Shown: piece after piece, positions 8,001 to 13,400 of the stretch
Position numbering within the stretch: the first letter of the stretch is position 1
Layout: each line of letters starts with the position of its first letter
NCBI GenBank assembly: GCA_934700345.1
Contig: CAKUXP010000003.1
Location: forward strand, 109,902 to 173,901
Source of the DNA: an uncultured Fibrobacter sp.
GTDB lineage: Bacteria > Fibrobacterota > Fibrobacteria > Fibrobacterales > Fibrobacteraceae
Direction of reading: 5' to 3'
Length of the DNA: 64,000 bases
Position numbers and translations under genes: made by a program
Notes under the pieces: generated by a model
What the model was told of the DNA's origin: nothing
Databases searched by the model: none
The model's input: the letters and a program-made list of their open reading frames with translations, nothing else

Positions 8001-8213
8001 CTATTTTTCGCCGCCGAAGAAGTCGGCCCAGTAGGGGTTTTCCTTGTCGAAAAGGGCCTTCTGTTCCGGCGTGAAGTTCTGCGGGTAGTCCCGGAACAGG
8101 TTCAGGATTTTTTTCCCGTCGAAAGACACTTCGAGACGTCCGACTGAATCCGGATGGTCTATCCACCAGATTTTATCGTTCTTTCTTTTCTTGTAAAAGA
8201 TTTTTTCCGCCAT
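8001..8213 (-). CDS. Candidate immunity protein for the MuF toxin (DUF7675-like)
   Basis: The product is 70 aa, acidic and aromatic. Motifs IWWIDHPDSVGRLEVSFDGK and NLFRDYPQNFTPEQ...ENPYWADFF recall the DUF7675 small-protein family. It converges on the MuF-toxin gene with no gap (TAG then CTA), so it can be expressed from its own minus-strand promoter in the prophage state while the late operon is silent. GGAGA precedes its ATG. Size, position and low GC matching the toxin domain support an immunity role. No such role for this family is known to me. Confidence 0.6.
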   Translation of the reverse strand: MAEKIFYKKRKNDKIWWIDHPDSVGRLEVSFDGKKILNLFRDYPQNFTPEQKALFDKENPYWADFFGGEK

Positions 8214-8293
8214 TTCTGTCTCCGGTTTCCGTTAAAATAGCCTTTTTTTTTTCAAACGGGCACGGAAAGAGGAAAAAACCGCACCGGCGTCGC
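8214..8293 (-). promoter_or_regulatory. Upstream region of the immunity gene
   Basis: This 80-base AT-rich gap lies between the stop of the toxin-like gene at 8294 and the immunity ATG. It holds a run of about 10 T and, on the minus strand, a TATTTT box at 8234-8239 about 20 bases before the ATG. No clear -35 box is seen. Confidence 0.3.
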
Positions 8294-8698
8294 CTACTCG
8301 AAAAACTCCCTTTCGAAAGGCTTCAGCAACCGGCAGTTCCGTCCGGCTTCCAAGACCCTTTCGATTACGTCCTGCCCGATATGCCCTTTCGGGATGAATA
8401 CACCCTCGTCCAGGCTTTTCGAGAACCTCGCCTCTTCGACGAAAACGACATTGGCGCAGTTCACGAACGAGTCGTGGCTGAGACACGGCAAGTCTTTCGG
8501 GGTAATTCCTACCTGCGCCAGCCCGTGTCTCCGGGACTTGGTATTTATCGTGCAGAGGGCGATGAAACCCCTCGCGTCCTTGGCGACGACCAGCAGGAAC
8601 TTTTCGTGTTCGACCTCGATGACCGATCCTGTCCTTGTAAGGACCACGGATCCGCGGACCGAGTAGGATTCCGAAATGACCGTCCGGGGAAGCTCCAT
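8294..8698 (-). CDS. Putative toxin partner of a Panacea antitoxin (PemK/MazF-like barrel?)
   Basis: The product is 134 aa. The strand-rich core (GSVVLTRTGSVIEVEHEKFLLVVA, then FIALCTINTKS, then SHDSFVNCANVVFVEEA) reads like a small SH3-barrel toxin of the PemK/MazF class or a related RNase or binding fold. It is the second gene of a minus-strand pair: its ATG follows the Panacea stop after one base (TGAAATG), so translation is coupled. Panacea antitoxins are commonly encoded next to such toxins. The specific fold is my inference and needs a structure search. Confidence 0.5.
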   Translation of the reverse strand: MELPRTVISESYSVRGSVVLTRTGSVIEVEHEKFLLVVAKDARGFIALCTINTKSRRHGLAQVGITPKDLPCLSHDSFVNCANVVFVEEARFSKSLDEGVFIPKGHIGQDVIERVLEAGRNCRLLKPFEREFFE

Positions 8699-8699
8699 T

Positions 8700-9257
8700 T
8701 CAGCAGTCCTCGACCGAGGCCAGGCGCTCGATGGAGTTCCGAATCTCGATATCCTCCCTGACGTTTTCCCGCAGCTCGGCGTCCGCCCCTATCTCGTCGA
8801 GAATCTCGCCTATGCGAATAGTCGTGTTCGGCCCGGCTTCGTGGGCGGACTTCCATGCGGAACCGTGGGAAATATCGGTCAGCCTCGTGAAGCTTTCGTT
8901 CTTGTATCTGGTGACGGCTCGGTCCAGTTCCTCCGTCTCTGTCTCGGAAAGGTATTTCGGGTCCGGCTTCCGCAGGGGACGGACTCCGCCGTTCCTGTCG
9001 CTTTCGCGCCTGAAGGACGCGGAACTGCCGGAGTTGATCTCCTCGTAGAGGAAATACGGGACCGGACCGAATTTCATGGCGACGTAGGTGTCGCCCGTTA
9101 TCGTCCTGCCGTATTTTTTCAGGTGGGCCAGGTCGGCGAACCAAAGTATCTTGAAAATCTTGTGGAGACGGCACTGGTCTTCCGGCAGCCTGTCGGCGAC
9201 CCACAGGGCCGCGTTAATCAGGGATTCGTTTCCAAAAAGCGGCTTCAGAATCTGCAT
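8700..9257 (-). CDS. Panacea-domain (SocA/DUF4065) antitoxin
   Basis: The product is 185 aa. The Panacea fold is recognisable in ALWVADRLPEDQCRLHKIFKILWFADLAHLKKYG, TITGDTYVAMKFGPVPYFLYEE and a late DISHGSAWKSA motif. It begins at the ATG 9255-9257 after AGGAGA; the longer frame start has no ribosome site. A TATATT box lies at 9278-9283 on the minus strand without a good -35. Known Panacea proteins neutralise diverse toxins directly. The coupled downstream gene at 8294-8698 is the expected toxin. Confidence 0.85.
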   Translation of the reverse strand: MQILKPLFGNESLINAALWVADRLPEDQCRLHKIFKILWFADLAHLKKYGRTITGDTYVAMKFGPVPYFLYEEINSGSSASFRRESDRNGGVRPLRKPDPKYLSETETEELDRAVTRYKNESFTRLTDISHGSAWKSAHEAGPNTTIRIGEILDEIGADAELRENVREDIEIRNSIERLASVEDC

Positions 9258-9423
9258 GTCTTTTCTCCTGTCGCCAAAATATACACAGAAAAAACCGAAG
9301 CCGAGAAAAAATATTGAAAAAGTCAAGAAATTTTCGAAACTTTTTCACAGACTTTTCGCTCCATGTGCGGACATCCGTCAGCAAAACAGCACGTTCCACC
9401 CCCGGCGGATGTAGTTCCTGGGC

Positions 9424-9557
9424 ATGGACATACAGTACTGGGACATCGGGCGCCTCAGGCCGTACGAGGCGAACCCGAGGGAAAACGGGAACGCGATCCC
9501 GGCGGTCGCGGAGAGCATCCGCCGGTTCGGCTTCACGGTCCCCGTCGCCGCGGACGG
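9424..9557 (+). pseudogene. ParB/Srx-type N-terminal domain remnant
   Basis: The first 45 codons read MDIQYWDIGRLRPYEANPR... to FGFTVPVAADG, matching the start of phage ParB-like nuclease/methylase-associated domains. The expected IIAGHGR-type motif after VVDxxG is missing. From about 9558 the frame continues only as antisense of the HigA gene. It is therefore a broken fragment, probably cut when the HigBA cassette arrived. Confidence 0.6.
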
Positions 9558-9590
9558 TCTCCGAGACTATCCGAAGGAAGAAATCCCGCT

Positions 9591-10004
9591 TCACGGCGTC
9601 GCCTTCTTCCCGGCGGGAAACTCGAAGAACGCCGCCGGGTCCATGCCGAAGACCTCGCCGAGCTTCGACGCCATCTTCCGGGAGACGGGACGCACGCCGC
9701 GCTCCATCTCGGAGACGTTCTGGACGGAGACGCCGAGTTTTCCGGCGAGCGTCTTCTGCGTCCACCCGCGGAGGCCGCGGGCAGCCTTGACCATGTCGCC
9801 GGGGGTCATCCTTGCGGAAATCTCCCTGTACCAGTCGGTCTCTTCCACGGGAACCGACTCGTCGTCATCGCTTTCCACTTTCACGGAATCCGGGAAAGCG
9901 GACTCGAGAAACATGACGACGAACTTCGGGATGTTCTCCCCCTCGACCCTGAAGGACGCGGGGCTAGTGTTTCGCGTACGGGGCTGATTCACGACTGCCA
10001 GCAT
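9591..10004 (-). CDS. higA: HigA-type HTH antitoxin
   Basis: The product is 137 aa. An acidic N-terminal region is followed by an XRE HTH at about residues 70-125 (MVKAARGLRGWTQKTLAGKLGVSVQNVSEMERG). GAGGTG lies 5 bases before the ATG at 10002-10004. It overlaps the 3' end of the upstream toxin gene by 41 bases, in the toxin-first order typical of HigBA. It likely binds HigB and represses the operon promoter. Confidence 0.75.
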   Translation of the reverse strand: MLAVVNQPRTRNTSPASFRVEGENIPKFVVMFLESAFPDSVKVESDDDESVPVEETDWYREISARMTPGDMVKAARGLRGWTQKTLAGKLGVSVQNVSEMERGVRPVSRKMASKLGEVFGMDPAAFFEFPAGKKATP

Positions 10005-10236
10005 AATACACCTCGATTGTTAAGGTTCCGTTCTCGCTTCTCCAGCAGGCGACCCACTTCCGCGACAGGTGACAGTGGTAATCGTCCTTTCCGAGCTTCG
10101 AGTAGTTCATGAAGGAAGGCTGCACTGGTCCTGTCGCTTCCACGGACTTGACTAGCGTCTTGAGCCTCATCTGTTCGGCGACCGGCATTTTCCTTGCGGA
10201 CTTTTCCGCGGACTTCCTCATCTTCACTTCGTACAT
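9964..10236 (-). CDS. higB: HigB/RelE-superfamily toxin
   Basis: The product is 90 aa. The fold signature is a helical N-terminus followed by strands with basic residues: YHCHLSRKWVACWRSENGTLTIEVYYAGSRESAPY. RelE-like toxins cleave mRNA at the ribosome. The start is ATG 10234-10236, only 6 bases after a TATATT box; the TTG two codons upstream overlaps the promoter. First gene of the pair with higA. Confidence 0.75.
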   Translation of the reverse strand: MYEVKMRKSAEKSARKMPVAEQMRLKTLVKSVEATGPVQPSFMNYSKLGKDDYHCHLSRKWVACWRSENGTLTIEVYYAGSRESAPYAKH

Positions 10237-10242
10237 AACCAA

Positions 10243-10271
10243 AATATAGCCTATTTTAGGCTATTCGTCAA
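10243..10271 (-). promoter_or_regulatory. Leaderless promoter of higBA
   Basis: TTGACG (10266-10271), 17 bases, TATATT (10243-10248), then 6 bases to the higB ATG, all on the minus strand. No Shine-Dalgarno can fit. Confidence 0.75.
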
Positions 10272-10284
10272 TAGGTTTCCAAAA

Positions 10285-10295
10285 CCCCCCCCCCC
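10285..10295. repeat. C11 homopolymer between divergent TA promoters
   Basis: Eleven consecutive C residues lie between the higBA and the brnT-like promoters. Such tracts are slippage-prone. Confidence 0.9.
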
Positions 10296-10296
10296 G

Positions 10297-10336
10297 CGAA
10301 AAGAAAAGAACCAAAAGAAAAGTATCCTTTTTTCGG
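10297..10336. repeat. Island spacer repeat, copy a (A-rich arm only)
   Basis: It shares GAAAAGAAAAGAACCAAAAG with spacers b, c and d (10999, 11561, 12925). It has no full hairpin. It lies between the divergent higBA and brnT-like cassettes. Confidence 0.6.
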
Positions 10337-10343
10337 ACAAACC

Positions 10344-10372
10344 TTGACTTCCGCCCTAAAAGTATATACATT
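10344..10372 (+). promoter_or_regulatory. Leaderless promoter of the brnT-like/CopG pair
   Basis: TTGACT (10344-10349), 17 bases, TACATT (10367-10372), then 6 bases to ATG 10379. An in-frame GTG at 10373 is closer still and less likely to start translation. Confidence 0.7.
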
Positions 10373-10378
10373 GTGTAT

Positions 10379-10645
10379 ATGATTAGATGGGAAGACAAAA
10401 AAGCCGAGAAGATTCTCCGCGAACGGGGCATAGACCTTTTCGCCGTGGAGGACGAAATCCTCTCCGGCAGATTCACGACAAGGCCGGTGGACAACCAGGA
10501 AGGGCATCCCGGGCAGATGATGTTCATCGTGGTGCTCGACGACTACGCCGTGTGCGCTCCGTTCGTCGAGGGCGAAGGCGACGATTTTTTCATCAAGACA
10601 GCGTTCCGGTCGAGAAAGTGGAACGAAAGGAGGCCGTTATGGTAG
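10379..10645 (+). CDS. BrnT-like toxin
   Basis: The product is 88 aa: MIRWEDKKAEKILRERGIDLFAVEDEILSGRF, with strands around FIVVLDDYAVCAPFVEG and a basic end FIKTAFRSRKWNERR. The layout of an N-terminal WD.K...ERGI helix and a C-terminal IKTA.RSR strand matches BrnT/DUF4258-like ribonuclease toxins. It overlaps the downstream antitoxin by 7 bases. The exact family is not certain. Confidence 0.6.
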   Translation: MIRWEDKKAEKILRERGIDLFAVEDEILSGRFTTRPVDNQEGHPGQMMFIVVLDDYAVCAPFVEGEGDDFFIKTAFRSRKWNERRPLW

Positions 10646-10923
10646 AACTCATCGACAAGCCGTTCGACGACGAGGAACGGGAACTCATGGAAGCCGCGGA
10701 AAGCGCGCCGGACGTCCGGCTGCCGGAAGCGGAGGAAGCGCGGATCCGTTCCGCGGTCGCGCGGATAGCCGCGGCGAAGACCATATCGCTCCGGGTCCAG
10801 CCGGACGACCTCATCGGCATCCGCCGGAAGGCGCGCGAGGCGGGCATGCCGTACCAGACTCTCATCAACTCGCTCATCCACAGGTACGTGAACGGGGGGA
10901 TAGCCTTCAAGGTCCCGGTCTAG
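10639..10923 (+). CDS. CopG/RHH-type antitoxin
   Basis: The product is 94 aa. The C-terminal ribbon-helix-helix reads AKTISLRVQPDDLIGIRRKAREAGMPYQTLINSLIHRY, the CopG-antitoxin signature. An acidic N-terminus would bind the toxin. AGGAGG (10628-10633) inside the toxin gene drives the ATG at 10639. It likely represses the promoter at 10344-10372. Confidence 0.8.
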   Translation: MVELIDKPFDDEERELMEAAESAPDVRLPEAEEARIRSAVARIAAAKTISLRVQPDDLIGIRRKAREAGMPYQTLINSLIHRYVNGGIAFKVPV

Positions 10924-10954
10924 CGGACCGGAGGGTTCCCTCGTGAAAACATTC

Positions 10955-10985
10955 CCCGCCGTGTCTTGCGGCGGGTATTTTTTGT
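10955..10985 (+). terminator. Terminator after the CopG antitoxin
   Basis: CCCGCCG/CGGCGGG stem with a 7-base loop followed by TATTTTTTG. Confidence 0.75.
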
Positions 10986-10998
10986 CTGTCTGGACGCC

Positions 10999-11057
10999 AA
11001 AGAAAAAAGGACCAAAAAAGAAATACTCTCCCCTATAGGGAGAGTACTTCTTTTAAA
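10999..11057. repeat. Island spacer repeat, copy b, with bidirectional hairpin
   Basis: An A-rich arm with GGACCAAAAAAGAA runs into the palindrome TACTCTCCC-CTATA-GGGAGAGTA and then CTTCTTTT. A-tract before and T-tract after the stem give a bidirectional terminator. It lies between the convergent CopG gene and the 11087 gene. Confidence 0.75.
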
Positions 11058-11086
11058 GGTTTTCTAAGGTTTCCAAGATTCCTTTT

Positions 11087-11407
11087 TCACGGCGTCGCCC
11101 CCTTGAGCCTGGCGGCGAGTTCGACGACAGAATCCTTGACCATCGACTGGTACTTGCCGCCGGAAGCCTCCGCGGCCTGCTTGATGATGTCCACGGCGTC
11201 CTGCGGAAGCCTGATGGAATACAGGCGCATCTTCGAGTTCCGGAGCCTAGTACGGAGCGTGGACGCCTCCGCAATCCTGCGGAGTTCCTCCCTCCGGGCG
11301 TCCGTAATCTGCGGTTTCCCGGCGTGGTTCTTCTCGAAATCCGCAAGGAGCTCCCACTCCTCGTCGTCGAGGCCGAGCCTTTCGGCGTGTTCTTCAAAGG
11401 AAATCAT
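11087..11407 (-). CDS. BrnA/RHH-like antitoxin without a recognised toxin
   Basis: The product is 106 aa. The C-terminal half, MRLYSIRLPQDAVDIIKQAAEASGGKYQSMVKDSVVELAARL, is a ribbon-helix-helix of BrnA/CopG type. The N-terminal half is acidic. GGAGGT precedes the ATG at 11405-11407, which overlaps the TGA of a 26-codon upstream frame (ATGA). No toxin gene of normal size is adjacent on either side, so it may be an orphan antitoxin or have lost its partner. Confidence 0.6.
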   Translation of the reverse strand: MISFEEHAERLGLDDEEWELLADFEKNHAGKPQITDARREELRRIAEASTLRTRLRNSKMRLYSIRLPQDAVDIIKQAAEASGGKYQSMVKDSVVELAARLKGATP

Positions 11408-11484
11408 CGTGCACCTCCGAATTTTTTCTGGGCGACCCTGCTCTGGACGATGGTCTTCAGCCAGATGTCGCCGTCGGGTTCCAT
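11404..11484 (-). CDS. 26-aa upstream frame coupled to the RHH gene
   Basis: MEPDGDIWLKTIVQSRVAQK... ends in TGA that overlaps the next ATG. It starts 8 bases after another ATG (11490-11492) that would give only 11 codons. It could be a leader peptide or the remains of a toxin. Low certainty that it is a real protein. Confidence 0.35.
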   Translation of the reverse strand: MEPDGDIWLKTIVQSRVAQKKFGGAR

Positions 11485-11498
11485 CTCGCCATGGACAT

Positions 11499-11527
11499 AA
11501 TATAGGAAATGTATATACAAAAAGCAA
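11499..11527 (-). promoter_or_regulatory. Promoter of the RHH antitoxin unit
   Basis: TTGCTT (11522-11527), 17 bases, TATATT (11499-11504) on the minus strand, with an ATG 6 bases after the -10 box. Confidence 0.6.
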
Positions 11528-11560
11528 TACTTTTCTTTATTTCCCCCGAAAAAGGACGAC

Positions 11561-11619
11561 GAAAAGAAAAGGACCAAAAGAGAAGTACTCTCCTCTATAG
11601 GGAGAGTACTTCTTTTAAA
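11561..11619. repeat. Island spacer repeat, copy c, with hairpin
   Basis: GAAAAGGACCAAAAGAGAAG is followed by TACTCTCC-TCTATA-GGGAGAGTA and CTTCTTTTAAA. It is nearly the same as copy b, although it lies between divergent units. Confidence 0.75.
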
Positions 11620-11706
11620 TAATTACCTTACCTTTCCTTACATTACCTTACCTGCGTTATTAACCGTTATATCACCGTTATATAACGGTTATTAACCGTT
11701 ATTATT
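11620..11706. repeat. Iterated TTACCT and AACCGTTA repeats
   Basis: Four TTACCT-type steps (11625-11652) are followed by AACCGTTA / CACCGTTA / TAACGGTTA / AACCGTTA in direct and inverted orientation (about 11660-11703). Together with the spacer above and the hicA promoter below, this accounts for the 306 bases between 11493 and 11798. It could be an origin-like or operator array. Confidence 0.6.
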
Positions 11707-11763
11707 GTCGCTTAAAAATTAAGCCAGATTTCGGTTTTCAAAATTTTTTTTGTAAAAAAATAC

Positions 11764-11792
11764 TTGACAAAGTAAACTAAATTGTTTATATT
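11764..11792 (+). promoter_or_regulatory. Consensus leaderless promoter of hicAB
   Basis: TTGACA (11764-11769), exactly 17 bases, TATATT (11787-11792), then 6 bases to the hicA ATG. Confidence 0.85.
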
Positions 11793-11798
11793 AAAGAC

Positions 11799-11978
11799 AT
11801 GACAGCAAGAGAAGCGATAAAGATGCTTGAATGGGGCGGCTTCCGGTTTGTCAGGCAGAACGGAACATCTCACAGGATCTACAAGAAAGACAACGTGATG
11901 ATTCCGGTGCCGATGCACCCCGGAGACCTTTCCCCGAAAGTCGAGCATCGAATAAAAAAGGCGGTAGGGCTCAAGTAG
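11799..11978 (+). CDS. hicA: HicA mRNA interferase toxin
   Basis: The product is 59 aa, the usual HicA length. The dsRBD-like fold is clear: GGFRFVRQNGTSHRIYKKDN with catalytic His25, then VPMHPGDLSPKVEHRIKKAVG. HicA cleaves mRNA independently of ribosomes. It begins with the ATG 6 bases after a consensus -10 box. HicB follows after 35 bases, the normal order. Confidence 0.9.
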   Translation: MTAREAIKMLEWGGFRFVRQNGTSHRIYKKDNVMIPVPMHPGDLSPKVEHRIKKAVGLK

Positions 11979-12013
11979 GGCCCTCCCCTTTCGCTTCCCC
12001 AAAAGGAGATACA

Positions 12014-12442
12014 ATGCAATACACATGCCAAATAACGAAAACAAACTCCGACGGAAAGACATTCTACGATGCGGAATTCCCGGACATTCCGAATGCGTTC
12101 ACTTGCGCGGACACGCCAGAAGCCATCCGCAACAATGCCCAAGATGTCCTGAACGCAATGCTTTCCGCCATGCTAGCCGAACGGATGCCGCTCCCGGAGG
12201 CAAGGACAAAAGCCGACCCGAAAAAAGGCTTGGAAGCGTTCCAAGTGGAAAACAAGCTTGCGGTGGCATACGCAATCTTCGAGGCCCGAAGGGGAAGACC
12301 GGCGGCGGAAATCGCCCGCAAGATGGGCATAACCAGACAGGCCTACGGACGATTGGAAGACCCGAAAGCGTCGCTCACAGTGGCAACGCTCGAAAAGTTC
12401 GCCAAGGCGGTCGGGAAGAAACTGGTCATCAAGTTCGAATAA
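12014..12442 (+). CDS. hicB: HicB antitoxin with C-terminal HTH
   Basis: The product is 142 aa. The N-terminal HicB fold (YTCQITKTNSDGKTFYDAEFPDIPNAFTCADTPEAIRNNAQDVLNAML) binds HicA. The C-terminal HTH (GRPAAEIARKMGITRQAYGRLEDP) should bind the operon promoter. AAGGAGA precedes the ATG at 12014, so unlike hicA this gene has a standard leader. Confidence 0.9.
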   Translation: MQYTCQITKTNSDGKTFYDAEFPDIPNAFTCADTPEAIRNNAQDVLNAMLSAMLAERMPLPEARTKADPKKGLEAFQVENKLAVAYAIFEARRGRPAAEIARKMGITRQAYGRLEDPKASLTVATLEKFAKAVGKKLVIKFE

Positions 12443-12455
12443 CGCAAGGTGCGAA

Positions 12456-12488
12456 AGGGCCGGAAAAATCCGGTCCTAAGCCGCATTT
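12456..12488 (+). terminator. Possible terminator after hicB
   Basis: GGGCCGG/CCGGTCC stem around an A-rich loop, with an ATTTTA tail somewhat distant. Confidence 0.4.
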
Positions 12489-12497
12489 TAGAAAATT

Positions 12498-12884
12498 TCA
12501 TATTTCATCTTTGTGCTTATCCATAAGCATTTCCATTGCAGCTCGAAATCCATCCTGTCCAGAACCATCTCGTTTCGAAATTTCCATAGCTTCCTTCCTA
12601 ATCTGTTCAAATCTAAGCTGTTTTTTCCTCTCCGCTACCGCCTTTTCAGTCTCCTCTTCAAGATAATCCCGAACCTCTTCGGAAATGTCGTATTCAACAT
12701 CTCCCCCTTCGACATGGTTCTCAATGATGGCATAAATCATCCTAGACCCGATAAAAGCCATCAATCCGTCGCCGTGATAATCCACTGAGACATCATCAAT
12801 ATCGAACGGATTGACTCCTTCAAAAAATTTCCTATACGCATCCAAGACTTCTTCGCTTTCCATCACAACCGATATTTTTGCCAT
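12498..12884 (-). CDS. Hypothetical acidic protein, TA island
   Basis: The product is 128 aa and is not recognised. The N-terminal part is a mixed fold (MAKISVVMESEEVLDAYRKFFEG, then VSVDYHGDGLMAFIGS). A long charged helix follows from about residue 68 (EVRDYLEEETEKAVAERKKQLRFEQIRKEA). AAGGAGA lies 5 bases before the ATG and a TATATT box lies about 26 bases upstream. Low GC and placement between spacer repeats suggest an accessory cassette. Confidence 0.6.
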   Translation of the reverse strand: MAKISVVMESEEVLDAYRKFFEGVNPFDIDDVSVDYHGDGLMAFIGSRMIYAIIENHVEGGDVEYDISEEVRDYLEEETEKAVAERKKQLRFEQIRKEAMEISKRDGSGQDGFRAAMEMLMDKHKDEI

Positions 12885-12924
12885 AAATTCTCCTTTTGAG
12901 GTTTACCGAAAATATAAACTCCAC

Positions 12925-12984
12925 AAAGAAAAGAAAGAACCAAAGAAAAGAAATACTCTCTCTTTTAAAGAATAATTCTTTAAA
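12925..12984. repeat. Island spacer repeat, copy d (degenerate)
   Basis: AAAGAAAGAACCAAAGAAAAG, then TACTCTCTCTTTTAAAGAATAATTC. The hairpin arm is replaced by an AT-rich palindrome. Confidence 0.6.
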
Positions 12985-13012
12985 TAATTGTATGCGTGTA
13001 TGTATGTACGAC

Positions 13013-13054
13013 GGAATCCGTTGGAATCCATTGGATTCCGCTGGATTCCAACGG
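13013..13054. repeat. Four GGAWTCC sites at exact 10-bp spacing
   Basis: GGAATCC at 13013 and 13023, and GGATTCC at 13033 and 13043. The outer parts also form a 12-bp stem (CCGTTGGAATCC / GGATTCCAACGG) followed by AAAATTTTTTT. It lies just past the stop of the repressor gene. It could be a phased protein-binding array or a hairpin terminator. Confidence 0.7.
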
Positions 13055-13063
13055 AAAATTTTT

Positions 13064-13390
13064 TTAGAAATCATCTTCCGTCAGTAGTTTTAATCCGCGA
13101 CGAACAATATTTTTGCAGTATTCGTCGGAAACATCGGGGACCTTGCTTTCCGCAAGAATCGCCTTTTTAACAAACTTCGCGACATCATCCCCAAACATTT
13201 CTTCGAGAGACATTCCGGCCAAAAGCAAACGCCCGCAGTTTTCACGAGTAACGTCGGATCTTTGGGTGTTCCATTTCCCGACAACCTCGCGAGAGACCCC
13301 AATTGCATCGGCTAGCTGTTGTTGCGTGAAACCTTTTCTGTTCAAAAATTCTTGAATTTTTACGCACTTTAGCACCGCAACACCTCTCAT
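13064..13390 (-). CDS. XRE-family repressor-like protein
   Basis: The product is 108 aa. The HTH is near the N-terminus: VKIQEFLNRKGFTQQQLADAIGVSREVVGKWNTQRSD. The C-terminus is short and helical, without a peptidase domain. It faces a divergent small regulator across a 134-base region with TTCAC/GTGAA half-sites, the usual layout of a lysogeny switch. ATG 13388-13390 lies 10 bases from a TATATT box; a GTG five codons later has a better AGAGG spacing and may be the true start. Confidence 0.75.
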   Translation of the reverse strand: MRGVAVLKCVKIQEFLNRKGFTQQQLADAIGVSREVVGKWNTQRSDVTRENCGRLLLAGMSLEEMFGDDVAKFVKKAILAESKVPDVSDEYCKNIVRRGLKLLTEDDF

Positions 13391-13400
13391 TTTTGAACTG

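Noticed and set aside
9424..9987. A 187-aa ParB-HTH protein
   Set aside because: Only the first 45 codons look like a protein family; the rest is the reverse strand of the higA coding sequence.
11620..11706. CRISPR array
   Set aside because: The repeats are too short and irregular, without spacers of constant length, and no cas gene is present.
9591..12984. Chromosomal integron cassette array
   Set aside because: There is no integron integrase, cassettes lie in both orientations, and the spacers do not show paired attC-type core sites.
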